From: Candidatus Phaeomarinobacter ectocarpi
GTDB lineage: Bacteria > Pseudomonadota > Alphaproteobacteria > CGMCC-115125
Assembly: GCF_000689395.1 (NCBI RefSeq)
Contig: NZ_HG966617.1
Location: forward strand, 1-64,000
Length of the DNA stretch: 64,000 nucleotides
Reading direction: 5' to 3'
The position numbers and the translations under genes were made by a program. A model generated the notes under the pieces. The model saw only the letters and a list, made by a program, of their open reading frames with translations, was not told where the DNA came from and made no database searches. This document shows positions 1 to 12,431 of this stretch, one piece after another. Each line of letters opens with the position of its first letter. Position 1 is the stretch's first letter.

Positions 1-1578
1 ATGATAAATAGCAAACCCGGTTCCCAGACCGAACAAGACCCGGCTCTAGAAGAGGCGACCCAGCCATCATTCAATGGCCTCGATGCTGGCGCGGGCCAGA
101 CAGGTGTTGCAGAGCAATGGGCAAGCGTGCAGCAGAAGCTGCGCGCAGGCCTTGGCGAAGCGCGCTTCAAGAGCTGGTTTGGCCAGGTGGCCCTGATCGG
201 TGTCGGTGATGGCGCAGTGAGCTACTCGGTGCCCACGTCTTTTGCCCGTGACTACATCCAGCGTGAGTTTGGCGATCAGCTCCTGGGCCTGTGGCGTGCA
301 GAAGATTCAACCGTTCGCAAAGTGACGCTAATCGCGGAAGGGTCCGCGACAGCTGCAGAAGCCGCGCGCGCAATTGCTGCCGACAGCATGGCATCACGCG
401 CACCAGCCGCAGCTCCGGCACCGTCCAAACCTGCACCTGCTGCAGCCCCACCGCGCGCAGCGACCAGCAATCCGTTTCAGACAAACGCAGCCGCAGGTGC
501 GTCCGGCCCCGCAAGTGCGTCTGGTGAAGACGCGCCTCTTGGCGCACCGCTTCTGCCGCATCTCACCTTCGACAATTTCATTGTCGGCAAATCGAACCAG
601 CTGGCCTATGCGGCCGCGCGCCGGGTTGCAGAAGCGGAAGGCACAGTGCCTTTCAATCCGCTTTACCTGTATGGCCCTGTTGGCCTTGGCAAGACCCATC
701 TGATGCACGCCATCGGAACGGAAATCCGCCGCCGCGACCCAAGCAAGCGCGTTGTCTATCTGTCTGCCGAGCGCTTCATGTATCACTTCGTCAATGCGCT
801 TCGGCACAAGGACACCGTCGCGTTCAAGCACGCCTATCGCTCCGTCGATGTGCTGATGGTTGACGACGTGCAGTTCATCGGTGGCAAGGATTCAACGCAG
901 GAAGAGTTCTTCCATACGTTCAATGCACTGGTGGACCACAACCGCCAGATCATCATCTCTGCAGACCGCTCACCGTCTGATCTTGAAGGGATCGAGGAAC
1001 GTATCCGTTCACGCCTGGGCCACGGTCTTGCCTGCGATATTCTGCCGACTGACTATGAGCTGCGCCTCGGCATCTTGCAGGCAAAGGCTGAAGCCATGCT
1101 GCCCAACCATCCTGGCGTTCAGCTCAGTGATGACGTCATCGACTTCCTTGCAAGCTCCATCTCATCGTCCATTCGCGAGCTTGAAGGCGCCCTGACCACA
1201 CTCATTGCGCATGCGGAATTGATTGGTCGCACCCTCACGATTGAGCACGCTCAGGACATTCTGCGGCATCTGGTGCGCGCTAACGAAAAGCGCATCACCA
1301 TCGACGACATCCAGCGCAAGGTGGCAGACCATTACAATCTGCGTCTGGTTGATATGTCGTCGCCGCGCCGGTCCCGTTCCGTCGCGCGCCCACGTCAGGT
1401 GGCCATGTATTTGTGCAAGCACTTGACAACGCGCTCGCTGCCGGAGATCGGCCGCAAGTTCGGCGGCCGCGATCACACCACGGTTCTGCACGGCGTCAAC
1501 AAGATCGAGCAGCTGCGCGCCGAGGACAAAACGCTGGACGAGGACATCAACCTCATCCGCCGGAAAATTGAAGAGTAA
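1..1578 (+). CDS. dnaA: Chromosomal replication initiator protein DnaA
   Basis: Binds DnaA boxes at oriC, melts the origin and helps load the replicative helicase. The 525-residue product has the four expected domains: an N-terminal interaction domain (about 37-110), a long Ala/Pro-rich linker (about 113-180), an AAA+ core with Walker A GPVGLGKT at 225-232 and Walker B VLMVDDVQF near 284-292, and a C-terminal DNA-binding domain carrying the signature GGRDHTTVLHG near residue 488. It is longer than the E. coli protein (467 aa) mainly because of the linker. The ATG is base 1 of the window, so the upstream promoter and any adjoining origin lie outside. A strong hairpin terminator follows directly. 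Confidence 0.98.
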   Translation: MINSKPGSQTEQDPALEEATQPSFNGLDAGAGQTGVAEQWASVQQKLRAGLGEARFKSWFGQVALIGVGDGAVSYSVPTSFARDYIQREFGDQLLGLWRAEDSTVRKVTLIAEGSATAAEAARAIAADSMASRAPAAAPAPSKPAPAAAPPRAATSNPFQTNAAAGASGPASASGEDAPLGAPLLPHLTFDNFIVGKSNQLAYAAARRVAEAEGTVPFNPLYLYGPVGLGKTHLMHAIGTEIRRRDPSKRVVYLSAERFMYHFVNALRHKDTVAFKHAYRSVDVLMVDDVQFIGGKDSTQEEFFHTFNALVDHNRQIIISADRSPSDLEGIEERIRSRLGHGLACDILPTDYELRLGILQAKAEAMLPNHPGVQLSDDVIDFLASSISSSIRELEGALTTLIAHAELIGRTLTIEHAQDILRHLVRANEKRITIDDIQRKVADHYNLRLVDMSSPRRSRSVARPRQVAMYLCKHLTTRSLPEIGRKFGGRDHTTVLHGVNKIEQLRAEDKTLDEDINLIRRKIEE

Positions 1579-1607
1579 GATCTGGCCGTACGGGATGTGC
1601 TCAGACG

Positions 1608-1646
1608 AAAAAGGCCGGGATGACAATCATCATCCCGGCCTTTTTG
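1608..1646. terminator. Bidirectional intrinsic terminator after dnaA
   Basis: An 11-bp perfect stem (GGCCGGGATGA at 1613-1623 pairing with 1630-1640) with a 6-nt loop is followed by TTTTTGTT on the + strand and preceded by AAAAA, so it also carries a T-run on the - strand. It can stop dnaA and the convergent gene ending at 1664. Confidence 0.9.
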
Positions 1647-1663
1647 TTGTCTGGCTTCAAGTC

Positions 1664-2128
1664 CTAAAGCCGATGTTCAATCCGCATATGCGGTGTCCCG
1701 TCTGACAACTTGGTTGGTGCCACCAGATCCTCATCCAGTGTGCACGACACCCGCTGACGGAAGGACGAGAAGCTGTCGAACGTCACAACGTCCACCGGCT
1801 CGTCGAAATGCAGCGTCAGGCGTGTGTGCCCGGCCCCCATGGAGCGGATGCCAACGACCTGGCCAACAAACTTGTTGCCAAGATAGGTGCCGGCAACCTC
1901 GTCGCCGACCTGCAGGGGCCGCTGGGACAAGCTGCGCGCCCGTTCCTGCTCACACCGTTTGGAGACCGCACACAGCGTGTTCCAGTCGGCATATCCATAT
2001 TGGCGCGCCATAAGCTCCAGCGCGCGGGCATGGGTGATCGGGGTCTGGGGTGTATCCAGCTGAATGCGCAGGCGTTTTGCCTGGGCCTTCAGGTCTTCAA
2101 TGGTTGGTACGTCTGTTTTCGTGACCAT
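1664..2128 (-). CDS. Glyoxalase-superfamily (Glyoxalase_8-type) small protein
   Basis: Protein of about 154 residues whose N-terminal third contains the pattern LKAQAKRLRIQL ... THARALELMARQYGYADWNTL, which I recognise as the short domain annotated 'glyoxalase superfamily protein' in Proteobacteria. The remainder (a stretch beginning LQVGDEVAGTYLGNKFVGQVVGI) looks like a small beta-barrel. The enzymatic role is unknown; the family name does not prove glyoxalase activity. I chose the ATG at 2128 because GAGG lies about 7 nt upstream; an in-frame ATG at 2140 and a longer open frame to 2221 have no good ribosome site. It converges on dnaA across a shared terminator. Confidence 0.7.
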   Translation of the reverse strand: MVTKTDVPTIEDLKAQAKRLRIQLDTPQTPITHARALELMARQYGYADWNTLCAVSKRCEQERARSLSQRPLQVGDEVAGTYLGNKFVGQVVGIRSMGAGHTRLTLHFDEPVDVVTFDSFSSFRQRVSCTLDEDLVAPTKLSDGTPHMRIEHRL

Positions 2129-2641
2129 TTTGAGCCTCATATCAGGTGAAATGCTGCTGTTGGTCTGATGGAGCCCGCATTGCCACCAGGCAGCAAATGC
2201 TGACATGGCTGGCGTCGCCATTTCTGGCGGGTCGGCACAGTTTCAGGGCTTCACCGGGGCAAAAAGCCAGCGGGCGGCGGGGGCCTGAACCCCTTGGTCG
2301 TGTGAGGCTGATAGGTAGGCGTCCGCGCGGAGAATGTCAAAACCCCAAACTCACATGGCTGGTGTGTGGAATTGCAGGAAATCTGATTATGAATCCCAGT
2401 CCCACAAGCCGGATTTTGTACATCTGCACCCTGAAACTGCTATAAGTTTAGGGCTGATTCTGGCCCCTTAGGCGAGGGGTTGATTGGGGAGTCAAGCGGG
2501 CTTTGCAGACCAAAGCCAAAATGCCGCCCCAGCGTGAAATCAGCCAGCCTCAGATCACCGTGACATGGTTCAGGTGCATGGGGGCTGTGACCCCGCCAGA
2601 CCTGCCGTTCCCGGCCCGCAAATACGGAAAAACCCAGTCCC
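2129..2641. other. Intergenic region upstream of dnaN
   Basis: This 513-bp gap between a leftward small gene and dnaN contains a likely dnaN promoter (2416-2446) and three GANTC sites (2391, 2456, 2489). I looked for DnaA boxes (TTATCCACA-like) and found none beyond a partial TGTGGAATT, so it does not look like the origin. Short open frames here have no ribosome site or recognisable product. Confidence 0.6.
2416..2446 (+). promoter_or_regulatory. Putative sigma70-type promoter for dnaN
   Basis: TTGTAC at 2416-2421 and TATAAG at 2441-2446 are separated by 19 bp (18 bp if the -10 is read as CTATAA). It lies about 195 bp before the dnaN ATG, with GATTC and GAGTC sites just downstream. No other pair in the gap is as close to consensus. 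Assignment is by eye only. Confidence 0.4.
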
Positions 2642-3748
2642 ATGAAGATCACGATTGAACGCGGCGCTCTCCTTAAGGCCCTCAATCACGTGCAAAGCGT
2701 GGTGGAACGGCGCAATACGATCCCCATTCTGGCCAATGTGCTGCTGTCTGCAGATGACGGGCAGCTAAGCCTCACAGCCACCGATCTGGATATTGAGATC
2801 GTTGAAGGCGTGTCGGCTGATGTGGCGTCCGGCGGCGGCACCACGGCCCCCGCCCACACCATGTACGACATCGTGCGCAAGCTGCCTGACGGGGCACAGG
2901 TCGAGGTCAATCATGATGCGGAAACAGGCAAGGTGACGGTCGTTGCCGGTCGCTCCCGCTTCGCCCTGCAGAGCCTGCCGCGCGAGGACTTCCCCGCCGC
3001 TGCCGCAGGCGACATGCCCTACAGCTTTGAGATTTCCACCAAGGATCTGTTCCGCCTGATTGAAAAAACCCGGTTCGCCATCTCAACGGAAGAAACCCGG
3101 TATTACCTGAACGGCATCTACCTCCACACTGTTGAGGGCAAGCTGCGCGCTGTCGCCACCGATGGCCACCGTCTGGCGCGCGTCGACATGCCCATGCCCA
3201 GCGGTGCCGACGGCATGCCGGGCATCATTGTGCCGCGCAAGACAGTCACCGAACTGCTCAAGCTCCTTGAGACTGGCGACGACACGGTGAAAATCGCGGT
3301 CTCGGAAACCAAGATCCGCTTTGACCTTGGCGGTGTAACGCTGACCTCCAAACTCATCGACGGCACCTTCCCTGATTACGGTCGGGTGATCCCGTCTGAA
3401 AATGACAAGTCCATGGAAGTGGACGGCAAGCTCTTCGCGTCTGCCGTGGATCGCGTGTCCACCATCTCAACCGAGCGCAGCCGCGCCGTGAAGCTGGACC
3501 TGGACGACGGCAAAGTCACTCTCGCGGTCAACAACCCGGACTCAGGATCTGCCACTGAAGAACTTGGCGTTGACTACAAGGGTGATGCGCTGGAGATCGG
3601 CTTCAACGCCCGCTACCTGCTCGACATCACCCAGCAGCTGGATGGGCCAACGGCACATTTCGAGCTGTCTGATGCGGGCTCACCCACTGTTGTGCGCGAC
3701 ACGGATGACCCCGAGGCACTGTACGTCCTGATGCCAATGCGCGTCTGA
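2642..3748 (+). CDS. dnaN: DNA polymerase III subunit beta (sliding clamp)
   Basis: Forms the ring-shaped dimer that tethers DNA polymerase III and many repair proteins to DNA. The 368-residue length is typical for the family. The N-terminus MKITIERGALLKALNHVQSV and the C-terminal end with YVLMPMRV are characteristic, as is the central FxISTEETRYYLNGIYLH segment (about 147-161), and three repeated clamp domains of about 120 residues can be followed. The ribosome site is weak. It is followed after 31 nt by recF in the same direction, the usual dnaN-recF arrangement. Confidence 0.98.
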   Translation: MKITIERGALLKALNHVQSVVERRNTIPILANVLLSADDGQLSLTATDLDIEIVEGVSADVASGGGTTAPAHTMYDIVRKLPDGAQVEVNHDAETGKVTVVAGRSRFALQSLPREDFPAAAAGDMPYSFEISTKDLFRLIEKTRFAISTEETRYYLNGIYLHTVEGKLRAVATDGHRLARVDMPMPSGADGMPGIIVPRKTVTELLKLLETGDDTVKIAVSETKIRFDLGGVTLTSKLIDGTFPDYGRVIPSENDKSMEVDGKLFASAVDRVSTISTERSRAVKLDLDDGKVTLAVNNPDSGSATEELGVDYKGDALEIGFNARYLLDITQQLDGPTAHFELSDAGSPTVVRDTDDPEALYVLMPMRV

Positions 3749-3779
3749 CCCGGCATTCCACAATCGCGAAAGGTACTGA

Positions 3780-5018
3780 TTGACCCTTGTTGAAACCAAC
3801 CCACCCGTGACTGCGCCGACACCTGAATCTCAGGGGTCTGTCGCGTCTGCACGGCTGGCGGTGCTTCGACTGGTGGTCACAGGCTTTCGCAACCACGCCC
3901 GAACGGCGCTCGCCCTTGATGCGCGCTGTGTCGTGCTGGTGGGCGAAAACGGTGCCGGCAAGACAAACATTCTCGAAGCGGTCTCATTTCTGACGCCTGG
4001 CCGCGGCCTGCGCGGTGTGCGCCTGTCTGACGTGTCCACCCGCGACATGTCTTTGGGCGACGACGCACCCGCAGAACAGCCATGGGGCGTTGCAGCGACC
4101 ATTCTGACCCCGGAAGGCACCGTTGATCTTGGTACCGGCATTGGCCACACCAACGATGGCGACAAGCGCATCGTCAAGGTGGACGGGGCGGCAAAGCCCA
4201 GCTCCGGTATTCTTGGCCATTATGTGCGGGCCCTCTGGCTGACCCCGCATATGGACCGCCTGTTCATGGAAGGCGCCGGCGGACGCCGCCGCTTTCTTGA
4301 TCGCATGGTCCTTGGATTTGATGCGGGGCACTCTTCGCGTGTGACGTCCTATGAAAAAGCCATGCGTGAGCGCACCCGGCTCCTGGGCGAAGACAACTGG
4401 GACGCCTCGTGGCTATCGGCCCTTGAAGCTCAGATGGCGGAACACGGCATCGCAATTGCGCTCGCCCGTTCCCATATCATTGGGCAACTGGCAGCCGCCA
4501 TTGCCGAGCATGACGGCCCAAGCGACACCGCCTTTCCCAAGGCCGATGTGGCGCTGGCATCAGGCTTTGCAGATGGCGTGGACGACACCCTGAATTCAGC
4601 GCCGTCGGTTGATATAGAGGATGCGTTCGCCAAGCGGCTGGCGTCCTCGCGCGGCAGAGATGCGGCGGCGGGCCGGGCCCTTGAAGGGCCACATCGCGCA
4701 GACATGCTGGTGCGCCATGCGCCCAAAAACATGGATGCGCAGGCTTGTTCCACGGGCGAGCAAAAGGCGCTGCTGATCGGCCTCGTGCTCGCCAATGCGC
4801 GCCTGCACTGTGCAAGCTTTGGCGCGCCGCCTTTGCTGCTGCTGGACGAGGTGGCCGCCCATTTGGATGCCCGCCGTCGTGCGGCCCTGTTCGATGAGCT
4901 TGAGCGCTTGGGCGCGCAGGCGTGGATGACGGGAACAGATGCAAGCCTGTTTGAAAATCTGGGCGATCGCGCACAGCTTTTTAACGTGGCTCATGGAGAA
5001 ATCACGCCTCACACCTGA
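3780..5018 (+). CDS. recF: DNA replication/repair protein RecF
   Basis: SMC-like ATPase that helps load RecA at gaps. The 412-residue protein has Walker A GENGAGKT at 55-62 and the C-terminal LLLLDEVAAHLDARRR Walker B/D-loop near 358-373. It is longer than typical RecF (about 360-380), with roughly 25 extra N-terminal residues rich in Pro, Thr and Ser before the core begins at LAVLRLVVTGFRNH. The start is a TTG at 3780 preceded by GAAAGG at about 6 nt; no in-frame ATG or GTG fits the core better, so the TTG is likely real and may keep expression low. It follows dnaN by 31 bp. Confidence 0.95.
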   Translation: MTLVETNPPVTAPTPESQGSVASARLAVLRLVVTGFRNHARTALALDARCVVLVGENGAGKTNILEAVSFLTPGRGLRGVRLSDVSTRDMSLGDDAPAEQPWGVAATILTPEGTVDLGTGIGHTNDGDKRIVKVDGAAKPSSGILGHYVRALWLTPHMDRLFMEGAGGRRRFLDRMVLGFDAGHSSRVTSYEKAMRERTRLLGEDNWDASWLSALEAQMAEHGIAIALARSHIIGQLAAAIAEHDGPSDTAFPKADVALASGFADGVDDTLNSAPSVDIEDAFAKRLASSRGRDAAAGRALEGPHRADMLVRHAPKNMDAQACSTGEQKALLIGLVLANARLHCASFGAPPLLLLDEVAAHLDARRRAALFDELERLGAQAWMTGTDASLFENLGDRAQLFNVAHGEITPHT

Positions 5019-5066
5019 CCTCAGGTGATGCGGCTTACAGATGAAGACATTTTCGGAGACAACAAG

Positions 5067-8163
<3,097 letters not shown>

Positions 8164-8171
8164 GAGACGGC

Positions 8172-8759
8172 ATGCGTCCGCCAAGTGACTGGAACATTGA
8201 AGGTGCCGCGTCTGGTTTTGTGGCCTTCATGCGTAATTTCTCTGGCAATCGCCGCACGCGAATGGAGCGGCACATTGCATTTGCCGTTTCCGCATTCGCA
8301 CCCGCTTTAGCACTTGCAGCCGTTCTTTTTGAAGGCCGTGCTCTTGCCGCCTGGCAGATCATTGTCCTGATGGTGCTCGCCGTTGATCTGGGTGGCGGCG
8401 TATTTGTGAATGCCACCGCGGCAGCCAAGCGCTGGTATCATCGCGCTGGTGCCCGGGACTGGCATCATCTTGTTTTTGTAGTCCTGCATATTCACCCGCT
8501 GCTGATTGCCTGGGCGTTTCCTGAATCAGGATGGATGTGGGCTGCATTCCTGTACGCGGCAACGGTCGGTTCAACCATCATGGCTCTCGCCTGCCCGCTC
8601 TATCTTAGGCGTCCGGTTGCGCTCACCGCGGCGGCATTTGTTCTGGCCATTGCCCCGCTGGTGGCATCCACCCCCTTGCTCCTTGCATGGATCGCCCCGT
8701 TCTACGTGGTCAAACTTCTCGTGGCACACATAGTCCATGAGGAACCCTACGCCGCCTAA
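8172..8759 (+). CDS. Small multi-pass membrane protein of unknown function
   Basis: A 195-residue protein with four to six predicted membrane segments (about 35-54, 60-80, 99-117, 121-141, 148-166, 167-186). Histidines cluster at the cytoplasmic or membrane boundaries: His90, 99, 100, 106, 108, and His186/189 near the C-terminus. I do not recognise the family; the His pattern could bind metal or haem, but that is only a possibility. GGAG overlaps the gyrB stop codon and lies about 6 nt before the ATG at 8172, so it is probably translated from the gyrB transcript. Confidence 0.75.
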   Translation: MRPPSDWNIEGAASGFVAFMRNFSGNRRTRMERHIAFAVSAFAPALALAAVLFEGRALAAWQIIVLMVLAVDLGGGVFVNATAAAKRWYHRAGARDWHHLVFVVLHIHPLLIAWAFPESGWMWAAFLYAATVGSTIMALACPLYLRRPVALTAAAFVLAIAPLVASTPLLLAWIAPFYVVKLLVAHIVHEEPYAA

Positions 8760-8831
8760 AAACGGTCACAGGACGGCCAAACCCACGCCTTCACCTCCCG
8801 TTAAGAGTTGGGATCAGACAATAACGTCTGG

Positions 8832-8839
8832 TTAACCAT
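8832..8839 (+). promoter_or_regulatory. CtrA-like half-site upstream of the class A PBP gene
   Basis: TTAACCAT at 8832-8839, within GGTTAACCATT, matches the half-site recognised by the alphaproteobacterial cell-cycle regulator CtrA. It lies 31 bp before the preferred ATG at 8871. Its position upstream of a cell-wall gene is plausible, but a single 8-mer can occur by chance. Confidence 0.3.
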
Positions 8840-8870
8840 TTTTGGCGCGGACGGCTGGTTCGCAGGGCGT

Positions 8871-11405
8871 ATGACAGCGCGAAAAACCGCAGGAAACTGG
8901 CGTTCTCGAGACGATGGGGACAGTCAAGACGAGAGCATGCCCGAGGAGGGCGTGATCCCGTCCGCGCGTCTTGCACGCGTCCTGTCGGATCGTCCCAAAG
9001 CACAGCGCACGCCGTCAGCTTCTCCACGCGAGATGCTTGCGCGGGTAGAACAGCAGCGGCGCGTTGCGGAACGCGAGCTGGAACCCCCTTCTATTCCCGC
9101 GCCATCGCAAAAACCCGGCCCAAGAATTATCCGTCCCCGGAGCAATGAAGCGTATGAAGCCGGTGAGGCCCAGGCCAATCTGGAGCCGTCACCACGCCCC
9201 CGTCAAAAACCAAAATCCGGCGCGCGCCCGCAGTCACGCAAACCCAAACGTGCAAACAAGCAGGCACCGACACACCGGTCTGCCCGCAGTAAGATGGCTG
9301 GTGGTGGACGCGGCGGTGGCAATGGCCGTGGCGGTTCTGGGGGTGGTTCTGGAGGCGGCTCCGGCGGCGGGTTTAGCGGCTGGTTCGCAGCCATGGGCCA
9401 AAAAGTATCTGCGCGGCGTCTTGGGTACTGGGCTGCGGTCACTTGCCTGTGGCTAGGCGTCGGTGTTGTCGGCCTTGCGTTCAGCTGGGCCATGGAACTT
9501 CCCGAAACACAGGACCTTGCCGTCCCAAGTCGGGCCCCGACCGTTACCATTCTGGCCAATGATGGCTCTGTTCTGGCGCGCCGCGGCTCCGGATTTGCCG
9601 GTGCGATCAACGTTCCCGATCTTCCTCCTCACGTGGCCCACGCCTTTATCGCGATCGAAGACCGCCGCTTCTATGACCATGCGGGCATAGATCCCGTTGG
9701 CATCGCCCGCGCCATGGTGGAGAATTTCAAGGCCATGAGCGTGGTGCAGGGTGGCTCGACCATCACCCAGCAGCTGGCAAAAAACCTGTTTCTCAAGCCC
9801 GACCGCACGCTCAAACGCAAGGTGCAGGAGACCATGCTCGCCATGTGGCTGGAGAGCGAATACTCCAAGGACGAGTTGCTGACGCTTTACCTCAATCGCG
9901 TCTATTTCGGTGCCGGGGCCTATGGGCTTGAGGCGGCGTCCCAACGCTTTTTCGACAAGCCATCCACACAGCTCACCGTGCCTGAAGCCGCCATGCTGGC
10001 CGGGCTGGTGAAAGCGCCGTCGCGTCTTGCTCCCACCAACAACCCCGAAGGCGCGCAGGCCCGCGCCAACATCGTGATCGACGCCATGCGCCGTTATGGC
10101 TATCTGACGGATCCCGACGCCGACACAGCATCTGCCTTCCCCGCTGAACTGGCCCAGCGCGCAACCACCGAAACCGGGTACGCAGTCGACTGGATAGAAG
10201 AACAGCTGGCTGATTTTGTCGGCCGCACGGAACGCGACATTACAGTCGAAACAACAATTGACCCGGACCTTCAGGTGGCAGCTGTTGGCGCCATCAAGAG
10301 TGGCCTGGCATTGGTGGGAGAAGCCGCCAATGTCAGCCAGGGTGCCCTCGTCGCCATGTCGCCAAACGGCGCTGTGCGTGCGTTGGTCGGTGGTCGCGAC
10401 TACCGCAAGAGTCAGTTCAACCGCGCAACGACGGCCAAGCGTCAGCCGGGCTCTGCCTTCAAGACGTTTGTCTATCTGACAGCGCTTGAACGCGGCATGA
10501 CGCCCGTGACGATCCGCCGTGATGCGCCTATCCGCGTGGCCAACTACACCCCCTCCAATTTTTCGGACAAGTATGAAGGCGACGTCACCCTCATGCGGGC
10601 TCTCTCCAAGAGCATCAATACCGTCGCCGTGCGCCTGACCCATGAAGCCGGACCGGGCACTGTCGCCCGCACCGCGCGGCGCATGGGCATCACATCAGAC
10701 CTTCGGGCAGACCTGTCGCTGGCGCTGGGGTCATCAGAGGTGACGCTTGCAGAACTCACCGGCGCCTACGCGCCCCTTGCCAATGGCGGGCAGGGCGTCT
10801 TCACCCACATCATCAACCGCGTCACCATGGTCAATGAAGAAGGCCAGACTGACGTGCTGTTTGAACGTACCGGCGATGGCCCGGGCCGCGTCGTTGCGCG
10901 CGCAAATGTGGCGCGCATGAACGCCATGCTGGGCGAAACCATTGCCACCGGCACCGGCCGCCGGGCGCAGATTGGCCGTCCCGCCGCGGGCAAGACCGGC
11001 ACCAGTCAGGACAATCGCGACGCCTGGTTCATTGGCTACACCGCGGATATCGTTGCCGGTGTCTGGGTTGGCAATGATGATGGGGCATCCATGGTAAAGG
11101 TCACCGGCGGCAAGCTGCCGACGCAGATCTGGGCCAACTTCATGACCGCAGCCCACACCGGCAAGCCCATTCGCAACCTGCCCGGCAACTGGCAGCCGCC
11201 GGTCACCATTGCCGCTGTGCCCGCGGAACCTGAATATGATCGTACCGCACCTGCCTATGATCCGCGTTTTGGCCCGCCCGGCTATACGCCGGAAGGATAT
11301 CAGCGCCGCACGCCACGTGACCCGGACGCAGGCTTCTTCGCGCGTCTCTTTGGGGGTGGCGACGACGAGTACGATGACGGCAGCAACCGCGGCTGGGCGG
11401 ACTAG
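8871..11405 (+). CDS. mrcA: Class A penicillin-binding protein 1A (bifunctional glycosyltransferase/transpeptidase)
   Basis: Polymerises and cross-links peptidoglycan at the inner membrane. The 844-residue product has a cytoplasmic, basic and Pro-rich N-terminus, a Gly/Ser-rich run (about 143-168), one membrane anchor (about 184-206), a GT51 domain with the catalytic-Glu motif IEDRRFYDHAG near 262 and GGSTITQQLAKNLFL near 295, then a transpeptidase domain with SAFK (Ser528), SKSIN and KTGTS (about 707). I chose ATG 8871 over the TTG at 8808; neither has a strong ribosome site, but the candidate CtrA site at 8832 fits the shorter form. It converges with the next gene, leaving only 3 nt between stops. 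Confidence 0.95.
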   Translation: MTARKTAGNWRSRDDGDSQDESMPEEGVIPSARLARVLSDRPKAQRTPSASPREMLARVEQQRRVAERELEPPSIPAPSQKPGPRIIRPRSNEAYEAGEAQANLEPSPRPRQKPKSGARPQSRKPKRANKQAPTHRSARSKMAGGGRGGGNGRGGSGGGSGGGSGGGFSGWFAAMGQKVSARRLGYWAAVTCLWLGVGVVGLAFSWAMELPETQDLAVPSRAPTVTILANDGSVLARRGSGFAGAINVPDLPPHVAHAFIAIEDRRFYDHAGIDPVGIARAMVENFKAMSVVQGGSTITQQLAKNLFLKPDRTLKRKVQETMLAMWLESEYSKDELLTLYLNRVYFGAGAYGLEAASQRFFDKPSTQLTVPEAAMLAGLVKAPSRLAPTNNPEGAQARANIVIDAMRRYGYLTDPDADTASAFPAELAQRATTETGYAVDWIEEQLADFVGRTERDITVETTIDPDLQVAAVGAIKSGLALVGEAANVSQGALVAMSPNGAVRALVGGRDYRKSQFNRATTAKRQPGSAFKTFVYLTALERGMTPVTIRRDAPIRVANYTPSNFSDKYEGDVTLMRALSKSINTVAVRLTHEAGPGTVARTARRMGITSDLRADLSLALGSSEVTLAELTGAYAPLANGGQGVFTHIINRVTMVNEEGQTDVLFERTGDGPGRVVARANVARMNAMLGETIATGTGRRAQIGRPAAGKTGTSQDNRDAWFIGYTADIVAGVWVGNDDGASMVKVTGGKLPTQIWANFMTAAHTGKPIRNLPGNWQPPVTIAAVPAEPEYDRTAPAYDPRFGPPGYTPEGYQRRTPRDPDAGFFARLFGGGDDEYDDGSNRGWAD

Positions 11406-11408
11406 AGA

Positions 11409-12392
<984 letters not shown>

Positions 12393-12431
12393 GAGGACCC
12401 CTCCCGATAAAAATGACCTTAGGTCAGTTGA

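Noticed and set aside
2146-2445. 99-codon open frame upstream of dnaN
   Set aside because: Runs through the candidate promoter, has no ribosome site and no known pattern.
1579-2641. Chromosomal origin between dnaA and dnaN
   Set aside because: No cluster of DnaA boxes was found; only one partial TGTGGAATT. The origin more likely lies upstream of base 1 or elsewhere.
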